Source of the DNA: Bin5 sp965261695
GTDB taxonomy: Bacteria > Chloroflexota > Anaerolineae > Caldilineales > Caldilineaceae
DNA length: 64,000 nucleotides
Assembly: GCA_965261695.1 (NCBI GenBank)
Contig: OZ253474.1
Span: 2,356,001 to 2,420,000, forward strand
Direction of reading: 5' to 3'
Of the stretch, positions 9,101-16,538 are shown one piece after another. Position 1 is the first letter of the stretch. The number at the start of each line of letters is the position of its first letter. The notes under the pieces are model-generated. The model saw nothing but the letters and a program-made list of their open reading frames with translations, ran no database searches and was not told the origin of the DNA. The position numbers were made by a program, and so were the translations under genes.

Positions 9101-10572
9101 AAATAGGCCGCTTTGGCCAGCCAGTTTGTCCAGTGCCTCGCGCCCAGCATGCCCTCCACGCCGTGCCAGACCCCGAGAGACGGTCGCCGTTCAAGTCGTC
9201 CCAGCAAGCGATCACACGCCTCAATCAGGTGAGCGCCTTCCTGAGCCACATGCCAGGCCGAGTCATGAGGGAAGAGATGCGGTGTAGGTCCGCCTCCATC
9301 ACCATACCCCATACAGTTCCAGTTCACGCGCAGCATTGCCATGATGCGGTTGTAATATGAGACAGGCTCCGGCATTTCAACAGGGTCCCAGCCCATCGAC
9401 ATTGAGTAGCAGCGGCTGGAGGAGTGGCGTTTGCGCATGGAGGCGGCCAGGATGTCGGTGTAGTAGGATGTGCGCGGCGAATCCCCCCAGGCCGTGTTGA
9501 CGTAGGCTGCCGACATGTTGCGATGCAGAGCGAAGTAGTCGCCGCCGTTGGCGCGCAGGTCGGTGATCGATCCGCCGCCCTGCCACATGCACTGGTTGCC
9601 GATGAAGACGTTTTCGCCCCACAAATCCCTGGCCGTGGCGCACATCATATCGATCAACTCCTGTACAATCCGACCGATCAACTGCCCATAGGCCAGGCGG
9701 ACCATAACATGACGTCCCCGGGGATCGTCTTCGTCCAGGAGAACCAGGTCTTCGACAAGATCGCGTCCGTACTCTTGCCGATAGCGATCAAGAAAGTAGG
9801 GCCCCAGGGCATGGCCCTGGTTGTACGCCATCTTGATCGGCTCATGCCAAGCGATTCCATCCAGCGGAATGCGCCGATATGCCGTCAACATCTTGCGGAA
9901 CTGCGCTTTCATGGCGGGATGAGAGATGTCACACGCGCCGCGGTGATCCCAGGCCGCGTAAAGCAGGACTTCAGTCCCATCCGGCAGGTCCACCGCGGCC
10001 CGGATGCGCCGCTGTAACCGGCGTCTCGTCCCGTGAGGCAAATCTCTTGCATAGAGATGCTCAAGCCCGGGGTCTTGAAAGCCTTGGTGAATAGCCTCGA
10101 CATCTCCAAGGGCAACCAGCTCCCAAGAACTGTCCGCGCTCCGCGTGAAAGCACCAAGTACTCCGCCAAAAACCGGCCACGTAAGCCACTCGTTCCTGCT
10201 GTCAATCTGCGGAAAGGCAAATACGTTGGGCGCCGCCGACTCGATCCGACCTTCCCGGACCCGAGTCTGCAATTGTATCACCGCCCGCTCGAAGGCTTGC
10301 GGATGGTCCAGCAGAAACGGGTACCAGAACTCGCTCAAGGCGTTGGCGGCGATCGTCAAGCCGGCTTGCAAGCCGCATTCGTGCGCCACCTGTACCGCCG
10401 TCTCGACGACCTCTATCACCAGCGGATGGTCAATTGGGTACTTGGTGTTCCAGGGGACAAGCTGAACATAGTGGAAAGGACTGCCCTGTAGCTCTCGAAT
10501 CCGCCGGTAGAGCCGCGCTGGCTCGTCCAGGTATTGATCTCCACATATGATGCTAATGGCTTGCCCGAACAT
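6151..10572 (-). CDS. Giant fusion: glycosidase-like module plus acetylxylan-esterase-like and degenerate hydrolase domains
   Basis: A 1473-residue protein, unusually long for either parent family. Residues 1 to about 750 align along their length with the separate 758-residue protein at 11789-14065. They contain a TIM-barrel-like part (DGIAWHEPIKMAYNQG) and a GATase-like part (VPYAATMTPRMWDQLQAF) resembling GH42-type trimerisation domains. Next is an alpha/beta-hydrolase resembling acetylxylan esterases, with nucleophile motif GASGGG and a terminal DAGHNYN histidine. A Q/G/E-rich linker (DEEESLQQDQEEAQDG) leads to a second hydrolase-like domain whose expected nucleophile site reads GLGLAG, without serine. 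No signal peptide is apparent. ATG 10572 is chosen because it aligns with the paralogue's start and has an AAAGGG upstream; the frame also runs to 10608. It heads the permease operon. Confidence 0.82.
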   Translation of the reverse strand: MFGQAISIICGDQYLDEPARLYRRIRELQGSPFHYVQLVPWNTKYPIDHPLVIEVVETAVQVAHECGLQAGLTIAANALSEFWYPFLLDHPQAFERAVIQLQTRVREGRIESAAPNVFAFPQIDSRNEWLTWPVFGGVLGAFTRSADSSWELVALGDVEAIHQGFQDPGLEHLYARDLPHGTRRRLQRRIRAAVDLPDGTEVLLYAAWDHRGACDISHPAMKAQFRKMLTAYRRIPLDGIAWHEPIKMAYNQGHALGPYFLDRYRQEYGRDLVEDLVLLDEDDPRGRHVMVRLAYGQLIGRIVQELIDMMCATARDLWGENVFIGNQCMWQGGGSITDLRANGGDYFALHRNMSAAYVNTAWGDSPRTSYYTDILAASMRKRHSSSRCYSMSMGWDPVEMPEPVSYYNRIMAMLRVNWNCMGYGDGGGPTPHLFPHDSAWHVAQEGAHLIEACDRLLGRLERRPSLGVWHGVEGMLGARHWTNWLAKAAYLNLSQTFVENNLAFDFIPTEAIEAAVVADGRAQMDKDAYSTVLVPYAATMTPRMWDQLQAFIAAGVRVVFLGPPPTQLTDGTPILEQFSELIGSEIQGERAYWQAFEQQYGRIESAAREPYVFAPLPTVADERYIRDAEGHSIAVKGLRENVVYMPASNPADLLLTLVGEKESGRVEAVNASMLWQLYEDGDEQCLILCARRGRVLGGSVRFAGRTITLSGGARLAMIHQDSRGAIRCAAEGSTTVEVDGRPIDVAWLSVADGSPRREAQELTLEPGPDRVSIAQDSRTQVRHQHMVCALPTYATRDSWEARAEQLRRRILVSAGLWPMPEKRALNPHITGRIEHEDYTIENVYFESTPGFFVTGNLYRPRGRQGPFPGIVCPHGHFRDGRLTHSDGCSVPARCISFARQGYVAFAYDMIGYNDSGLQAPEMVGHMDGKPLYRKSVLFDRKGFLWGISLMGMQLWNSIRVVDFLLSLPAVDPQRIACTGASGGGTQTFMLAAIDKRVKVAAPVNRISAHFQGGCMCENAPNLRLDGCDVEFAAMMAPRPLLMVSATGDWTRSTPDVEFPAVQEIYRLHEATANVATVQVDAGHNYNQESREAVYAWFGKWLPDEEESLQQDQEEAQDGASMGRSTGAEPTVGQGRQVGLSQGSGQGSGLRQQQFKEQPFAVEAPERMLVFADGKLPATAVNGHQLMANFIRDAEAQIQSFEPVDAISLQAYREVMGTAYEYAMNALQPQAHDLQVERVGMDERDGYCLERLIIGRKGIGERMPALLFAPEQASGGVLVVHPGGKDGLAEGERPGPLVTGLLDLRFNVLAIDAFGTGELARVQRDESPYDFLAFNRTDTALQVQDLLTGIAYLKAHTGMVHLVGLGLAGLWCLLARGLTSDIANTIADAARFDYNDDNEWVERLFVPQVRRAGDFRTAAALAAPGRLLIHNVSASFPAQWVRRVYAVAGASEALHIQSRQADVASILNALTSAI

Positions 10573-10968
10573 TTTCGACCCTTTCTCCAATCTGTGGCTC
10601 ACTCGCAATTAACGTATGGGGACGCGTTTGAAATATTGTCTGCAAAGAGCCGCTCGCGTTGGGAACTCCCAAGGTTCAGACGAAAGGATTCCGCATCAAC
10701 TGTCGCCCAGGACAATTTTACGGAAGAAGCTGAATATGCCAACACAAGTTGGCAGCAAGGGAGCATCCCAAAACGGTAGCGTGTTTCTGACTGCCTCCAG
10801 TCTTCTGTGCCGCGTGCCGGAGAGACGCCTGCGATCCTAGGGATGTTGTCCAAGAATATGGGATATACCCCCGTATCTCACCCGATATAGACATACCGGC
10901 ACGCTCGTGATACGATACCTGAGAAATGCGCCCTATCATGCAACCAGTTCCAGGGAGGAGGTCTCAGC
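10573..10968. promoter_or_regulatory. Divergent intergenic region between the fusion gene and phyH
   Basis: No convincing gene is seen. The region separates a minus-strand gene starting at 10572 from a plus-strand gene starting at 10969, so it should hold two promoters. A strong ribosome-binding site (GGGAGGAGG, about 10954-10962) precedes the plus-strand start. AT-rich stretches near 10855-10920 are candidate promoter DNA, but I could not assign -35/-10 pairs with confidence. Confidence 0.45.
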
Positions 10969-11775
10969 ATGAAACTTACTGAGCAACAGGTAAATTATTT
11001 CAATACGTTTGGCTTCTTGATCCTCCGCCAGCACCTGCCGTCAGACGATTTGGAGCGTATTTACCCCGAATTCAACGCTGCCATTGAATCTTTGCTGCCC
11101 CCCGGCGCGCAGTACGACGGTAAGACCAGGCTTGGCCGGCTGTTCATGGATGCCGATACGCCTTTTCTTGCCTCGCTGGGCGACGAACCGCGTTTTGTCG
11201 ATGTCGCTGAGCAGTTGCTGGGCACGGCGGCTATCTGTATCGGCATCGCCGGTAACTACTACACCGGAGACACCCGCTGGCATTCGGATAGCCATAGTCT
11301 CGACTATTCGGGCCTAAAGTTCACGATCTATCTGGATTCATTAGGCGCAACCAGTGGTTCACTCAGGGTGATACCGGGGTCGCATCGCAATCCGATGTGG
11401 GGCCAGAGCAACTTGGCACAGGACACTGACCTGACCTTTGGCGTCCAGGCAGATGAAATGCCGGCCTACGCCTTTGAGTCTCAGCCGGGCGATGTGCTGG
11501 TATTCCTGCATCGGCTCTGGCACTCATCATTCGGTGGCGGCGGCCGCCGGCGCATGATGGAAGTGAACTATTATGCCGACCCCGAAACGCCGGCGAATGT
11601 GGAAGCATTCTGTCACCAGATGGCGAATAACCACATATCTTCCACCGAGAGGGGCGGACACATGTACCCGAAGTATTGGCGATCAGTGGACGACCCGCGC
11701 CATCAGTCATGGATCCGGCGCATGGACCAGCTTGGCGCACTCGACACACCTGGGGTGCCTCCATTAGGTAGCTGA
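10969..11775 (+). CDS. Phytanoyl-CoA dioxygenase (PhyH) family protein 1
   Basis: A 268-residue Fe(II)/2-oxoglutarate-dependent oxygenase. The iron triad is visible as His105-Ser-Asp107 (TRWHSDSH) with the distal His at 185 (RLWHSSFGG), and a PGSHR motif near 136-140. The start ATG 10969 follows GGGAGGAGG. The C-terminal block (MYPKYWRSVDDPRHQSW) is shared with the PhyH protein at 20477-21280, so the two are close paralogues, each next to a glycosidase/binding-protein block. It presumably hydroxylates a small molecule or sugar-derived acid; the substrate is not inferable. Confidence 0.9.
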   Translation: MKLTEQQVNYFNTFGFLILRQHLPSDDLERIYPEFNAAIESLLPPGAQYDGKTRLGRLFMDADTPFLASLGDEPRFVDVAEQLLGTAAICIGIAGNYYTGDTRWHSDSHSLDYSGLKFTIYLDSLGATSGSLRVIPGSHRNPMWGQSNLAQDTDLTFGVQADEMPAYAFESQPGDVLVFLHRLWHSSFGGGGRRRMMEVNYYADPETPANVEAFCHQMANNHISSTERGGHMYPKYWRSVDDPRHQSWIRRMDQLGALDTPGVPPLGS

Positions 11776-11788
11776 CCCAGCGTGCAAG

Positions 11789-14065
11789 TCATTCGGACGA
11801 AAGCCGTTCGACGGTGATTGGCTTTCCGTCTGCCTCAATCATACAGGTAGCGTCTGTCGCGCCGCGCGCAATGCCTTGGCTGCCCAGATGGATCATAGCG
11901 AGGCCGGCGCCGCCCGTGAGGCGTATCGTGCGCCCGGCGAACTTCAGGTCTCCCCTCAGTACCTGACCTTGTCGTGCGCAAAGAACCAGGGCCTGTTCAT
12001 CTCTTCCTTCGTAAAGTTGCCACAGCATTGATGCATCCGCATCCGCCACCTTCCCTCCCTTCTGTTTTCCCTGGGAAACGGCCAGAAGTGACTCGCCAGG
12101 GTTGCAAGCCGTGATGTAAATGCAGTTCTGGCGAATCCCCTTCACCCCAATACGCTGGCCGTCGCCGTCATAGACGTACCGTTCAGCTTCAACTGCCGGC
12201 AGCGGCGCGAAGTCATACGGCTCCCTCGCCGTCCAATCAAGTTGTCCATAGCGGCGCTCAAACGCTTGCCAGTATGCCCCCTCACCCTCAATATCGGCAC
12301 CCACCAGCGTGCAGAAATCCGTTAGAATCGGCGTCCCGTCGGTAAGTTGCGTCGGCGGCGGGCCCAAGAATACCACTCGCACGCCGGCAGCGATGAACGC
12401 TTGCAACTGCTCCCACATTCGCGGCGTCATTGTTGCCGCGTACGGAATCAGAAGCGTGGCGTATTCATCATCCTGCGCCTTGATACAGCCTTCGCCAACA
12501 ACTGCATTCTCTATCGCCGCGGTGGGGATGAAGTCAAAGGGAACGTTGTTGTCGACGAACGCCAGGCTGAGGTCTAGATACGCCCCCTTACCCATGTGGT
12601 TGGTCCAGTGCCGCGCGCCCATCATGCCCTCAACCCCATGCCAGACCGCCAGAGATGGTCGCCGTTCAAGAGTGCCTAGAACGCGATCGCACGCTTCAAT
12701 CAGGCGAGCGCTTTCCTGAGCTTTTGGCCAGGCCGGGTCGTGGGGAAAGAGATGCGGGGTAGGTCCACTCTCATCGCCATACCCGAAGCAATTCCAGTTC
12801 ACGCGGAACATGGCCATGACCCGTGTATAAAACGAAATCGGTTCCGCCGGTTTGCCGACGCCCCACGACATCGAGTAGCAGCGGCCGGAGGGATGATACT
12901 TTCGCATCGAGGCGGCTAAGACATCAGTGTAATAGGGGCTGCGAGATCCCGCCCGCTGGGTGCCGCCATAAATGTCTAACCAGTGGGCGTCGACATAGGC
13001 TGCGGACATATTTTGGTCGAGGGCGAAGTAGTCGCCGCCGTTGGCCCGCAGGTCGGTCGTGGCGATCTCACCTTGGAACGTACAATGGTTGCCGATGGCG
13101 ACGTCCTGGCCCCACAGTTCTCGCCCCGTGGCACACATCGTGTCGATCAACTGTTTCACAACCTGACCTATCAACCGTCCCTGCGCCAGACGGACCACCA
13201 CGTGACGTCCCTGGGGATCGTCCTCGTCCAGGAGCGCCAACTCGTCGAGGAGGTCGCGCCCGTACGTTTGCCGGTAGCGGTCCAGATAGCAGGATCCCAG
13301 GGCATGACCCTCATTCCATGCCATTTTTATCGGTTCATCCCAGGCAATGCCATCCAAGGGGATATGCCGGTAAGCGGTCAGGGTCTTGCGGAAGTGCTCG
13401 ATCATCGCCGGATGGGAGATGTCGCAGGCGCCCCGATGTTCCCACGCCACATAAATCAGCACCTCTGTCCCCTCCGGCAGTTCCACCTTGGCCTGGATGC
13501 GCCGTTGCGCCGGTGGCAGATTCCCATGCGCGAAACCTTTTGACGCGAGATATGCCAGTTCGGGGTCATGAAATCCTTGAAATTCAGCCACAACATCGTT
13601 GAGTGCAACTTTCTTCCAGGCGCCGTCAGTTGTCTGTGTGTAAGCCCCCAGCACCCCACCGTAGACCGGCCAGGTGAGCCACTGGTTTTTGATCGCCATT
13701 TGCGGGAAGGCGGACACTCTGGGCGCTACGGTCTCGATCCGACCACCCTTGACCACGGCCCGCAGTTGAAACACCGCCCGCTCGAAGGCATCCGGGTGTT
13801 GTAACAGAAACGGATGCCAGAGTTCGGCCAGAGCATTGCCTGCGATCATCAGACCGGCACGCAGGCCACATTCGTGGGCCACTTGCACCGCCCGCTCGAT
13901 GACCTCCACGACCCGCGCGTGGTCAACCATGTACTTGGCATTCCAGATGTAAAGCTGTAGGAGGTGGAAGGGTCCGCCGCGCAACTCACGAATCCGCCGG
14001 TACAGCCGTTCCGGTTGGTCCAGATACTGGTCCCCGCAGACCATACTCATTTTTTGCCCGTACAT
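11789..14065 (-). CDS. Glycosidase-like protein, stand-alone paralogue of the fusion N-terminal half
   Basis: A 758-residue protein whose whole length matches residues 1-750 of the fusion at 6151-10572 (MYGQKMSMVCGDQYLD versus MFGQAISIICGDQYLD). It carries the barrel-like segment DGIAWDEPIKMAWNEG, with conserved acidic residues as catalytic candidates, and the GATase-like segment LIPYAATMTPRMWEQLQAF. There is no signal peptide, so it is probably cytoplasmic. The start ATG 14065 follows GAGGAG at short spacing. It ends exactly where the esterase begins in the fusion, which fixes the module boundary. I cannot assign a CAZy family or substrate; GH42-like architecture is a guess. Confidence 0.82.
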   Translation of the reverse strand: MYGQKMSMVCGDQYLDQPERLYRRIRELRGGPFHLLQLYIWNAKYMVDHARVVEVIERAVQVAHECGLRAGLMIAGNALAELWHPFLLQHPDAFERAVFQLRAVVKGGRIETVAPRVSAFPQMAIKNQWLTWPVYGGVLGAYTQTTDGAWKKVALNDVVAEFQGFHDPELAYLASKGFAHGNLPPAQRRIQAKVELPEGTEVLIYVAWEHRGACDISHPAMIEHFRKTLTAYRHIPLDGIAWDEPIKMAWNEGHALGSCYLDRYRQTYGRDLLDELALLDEDDPQGRHVVVRLAQGRLIGQVVKQLIDTMCATGRELWGQDVAIGNHCTFQGEIATTDLRANGGDYFALDQNMSAAYVDAHWLDIYGGTQRAGSRSPYYTDVLAASMRKYHPSGRCYSMSWGVGKPAEPISFYTRVMAMFRVNWNCFGYGDESGPTPHLFPHDPAWPKAQESARLIEACDRVLGTLERRPSLAVWHGVEGMMGARHWTNHMGKGAYLDLSLAFVDNNVPFDFIPTAAIENAVVGEGCIKAQDDEYATLLIPYAATMTPRMWEQLQAFIAAGVRVVFLGPPPTQLTDGTPILTDFCTLVGADIEGEGAYWQAFERRYGQLDWTAREPYDFAPLPAVEAERYVYDGDGQRIGVKGIRQNCIYITACNPGESLLAVSQGKQKGGKVADADASMLWQLYEGRDEQALVLCARQGQVLRGDLKFAGRTIRLTGGAGLAMIHLGSQGIARGATDATCMIEADGKPITVERLSSE

Positions 14066-14210
14066 CTCACTCCTCTATTCTGTTTTGCAGCAGAATTCGT
14101 TGCCTGGGCCAAGTCTCCAGCACTTTCGGCCGCGAAGGTCGCGGCGGCTTTTCAAGGCTCGTACCTCTGGTCAACAGCACGAAAAACTGTATTGGCAACT
14201 GTGCCGGCAT

Positions 14211-16538
14211 TCACTTGCGACGCAAAACGGCATAGCCCAGTCCCTTTACGCGCACGTCGGCGCCTACGTAAGTTTGTTCGCCGTAGTTCACGATAACCCG
14301 TGTGCCATCCTCGTATTGGGTTTCAAACACATGGGGCGCCAGTTGCCGGTAACCGACAATAAACTGATCGACCGTATGTCCCAATTGGCCTACCGCCACC
14401 TCGTACTCGGCTGCGGCACGCTCCAGCCAGTCAAGGTAATGGGAGCTATACAGTTCAGAATAGGTCGTCCTGGCCAAAACAATCGGCTGGCGGTAGGTTA
14501 GCTCATACACCGGCAGCAGACCATATTCGAGGCGTTTCAGGAAATCCTTCTCAGGGTCTTTGTCCAGGTTCGTCGCCCTTCCATATAGCCGCACCAAGCC
14601 ATGTGTCGCTATCGGATAAAAGGGCACTGTCTCATCGAAATAGACGTAGTTGCTGCGGTCGAGGGGGAATTGCGTGACCGTATCGGCTATCCCCAGGACA
14701 TAGTCATTTCCGCCCTGGACGGCGACCGAACCCGTCGCATCGACGACTTTTTGCAGCATACGCCGCCAAGCCCCAGGGGCCTCGCTACGATCTGAGCCGT
14801 GCCACGGGTTGGCGTCTTTCAACACCAACTCGCCGGCCCAACGTAGCTCCAGACCGTCCACATCAAGCTCTGCAAAACGCGACAGGTCCCGCTCCAGGTA
14901 GCGATCGCTGGCGAAGTCAGCATTAAGGAAGAACAGTCCCCGGCGCAGAAACGGCGGCACCACATCGAAGAGGGAAGAAGGCACCATGTCGCTGATTGGC
15001 AGCAAGTTGGGCTGGATCATCACGTCGGTAACGGGAAAAAAGCCGCGACTGCGCAGCAAGCCCAAGGTGTAGTCATCTTCCAGGAACAGTCGAACTCCCA
15101 GGGCATGGACCTCCTCGACCAAGCTCGCCAGTCCCCGCTCGCCCCCTAGTCGGCGATCGGGTGGCCAGCGGACCGGCAGACTCCCCTCGTAACCGTCTTT
15201 CTGCCACCCAACCAGAACCAGGTCAAGATCGGTCATTCCGGCCGCGTGAAAGAGGGCAGTGATCTCAGCCGCCTCGGCAAAGCTTGTCGCCTTAACGAAC
15301 TTGCGCCAGACGAGGCCGGGTTTGGTCGCGCCCATAACCAGGCGCAGACGCAGAGCGGCCTTGACCGGTTGACCATTCCCTTCCGCCCACCTGAGGGAGG
15401 AGTGCAAACGGGGCACGCCGCGATCCTCGATCAGATGCTGCCGCAGTCTGTGGGCCATCCCGACCCAGTTCGCTTCCTCGCCCGCCAGAAAGAAATACCG
15501 CACCGCCCGATCACCCCCCGCGCCCTTTGTTTCGAACTGACCCTTGAATTCACCCTCGCTTATCGGAAACTCGTTGAGCCGGCGATAAATAAAGCGGGGA
15601 TTGGCAGTGTTGAAAGAGAGCGGCTCTGTGCCAATAGTCGCCTCTAACGAAGAATCGCCTGCCCCTGTAGTGATCACGCCAAGCACGGCGGCCTCCGATT
15701 CGCCCACTGCGGAAGGGGGCTGAACAACGCCAAAGGCAGGTAGGGGCGTGCGCTGCTGCGACGGCCGGGCAAATGAGTAGCGATCCGGGCCATAGCTTGC
15801 TACACTGAACCGTTTGCGGAAGCTGGGCTGCTCGCGGTCCAGGTATACCAGCGCGCCAGGTCCATCGGGAAGAACGAAATAGCCCGGCGTCTCCATGCCA
15901 TTGGGCGTTGCCCCCAGGTAGGGCAATATATCGATTGCGACCAACAAGTGATCGGCAGACTCCTCCAGGCCAGCCTCATCCACGGTGACGTCCAGATAAT
16001 CGGGCCCCAGTTCATAGCGCACGCTCATTGAGAAGCCGAGCGCCTCCATCTCGTAGTGGACCGTCGCACCCTGGGCGGTCGGCTCAATCTCCGGTTCAGG
16101 GACGTGGGCCATGCTGACTTCACGGCGCATCTGTGTGGACAGCTCTTTGGTGAAGAAGGCAAAGAACACCGAATCAAATGGCGCCCGCAGACTCTCTGGG
16201 ACCTTTTCGGGATGTGGTAAGGCCGGGTTGCTCAACCACACGCGCCCTGCTCGAAGGTCGCGTATCCCAATCTGAGCGGATGTAGGGTGCAGGTATAGTT
16301 CGAGAAAGGCACTTTGCGCCATGAGGCTATAGTCGGCCGGGACGCCATCCACAATGGATCGGGCTTCCTTCAGTGGCGGTTCCTCCTCTTGGGCCGCTAC
16401 CGGCACAGTCGCTACAACGAGAAACAGGAGAACCAAACCGGACCGGATGGGCGATAGACCTTGGCCAGTGATGCGCAGCAGGCAACACGCAACCCGCAGC
16501 GCCCAGCGCAGGCTAGAGGACGATTCGCAAAATTTCAT
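14211..16538 (-). CDS. DUF5696-like secreted or membrane-anchored protein
   Basis: A 775-residue protein with an N-terminal hydrophobic signal segment (SGLVLLFLVVATVPVAAQ, about residues 31-48), then a beta-rich half (YSLMAQSAFLELYLHPTSAQIGIRD) and a TIM-barrel-like half. It resembles DUF5696 proteins, which I recall from memory sit beside Yip1/NHL proteins and sugar importers in other bacteria. The frame extends to 16643, but ATG 16538 has GGGAG seven bases upstream and overlaps the previous gene's stop by 26 bases, which fits translational coupling. It probably acts outside the membrane on a carbohydrate; no experimental role is known to me. Confidence 0.75.
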   Translation of the reverse strand: MKFCESSSSLRWALRVACCLLRITGQGLSPIRSGLVLLFLVVATVPVAAQEEEPPLKEARSIVDGVPADYSLMAQSAFLELYLHPTSAQIGIRDLRAGRVWLSNPALPHPEKVPESLRAPFDSVFFAFFTKELSTQMRREVSMAHVPEPEIEPTAQGATVHYEMEALGFSMSVRYELGPDYLDVTVDEAGLEESADHLLVAIDILPYLGATPNGMETPGYFVLPDGPGALVYLDREQPSFRKRFSVASYGPDRYSFARPSQQRTPLPAFGVVQPPSAVGESEAAVLGVITTGAGDSSLEATIGTEPLSFNTANPRFIYRRLNEFPISEGEFKGQFETKGAGGDRAVRYFFLAGEEANWVGMAHRLRQHLIEDRGVPRLHSSLRWAEGNGQPVKAALRLRLVMGATKPGLVWRKFVKATSFAEAAEITALFHAAGMTDLDLVLVGWQKDGYEGSLPVRWPPDRRLGGERGLASLVEEVHALGVRLFLEDDYTLGLLRSRGFFPVTDVMIQPNLLPISDMVPSSLFDVVPPFLRRGLFFLNADFASDRYLERDLSRFAELDVDGLELRWAGELVLKDANPWHGSDRSEAPGAWRRMLQKVVDATGSVAVQGGNDYVLGIADTVTQFPLDRSNYVYFDETVPFYPIATHGLVRLYGRATNLDKDPEKDFLKRLEYGLLPVYELTYRQPIVLARTTYSELYSSHYLDWLERAAAEYEVAVGQLGHTVDQFIVGYRQLAPHVFETQYEDGTRVIVNYGEQTYVGADVRVKGLGYAVLRRK

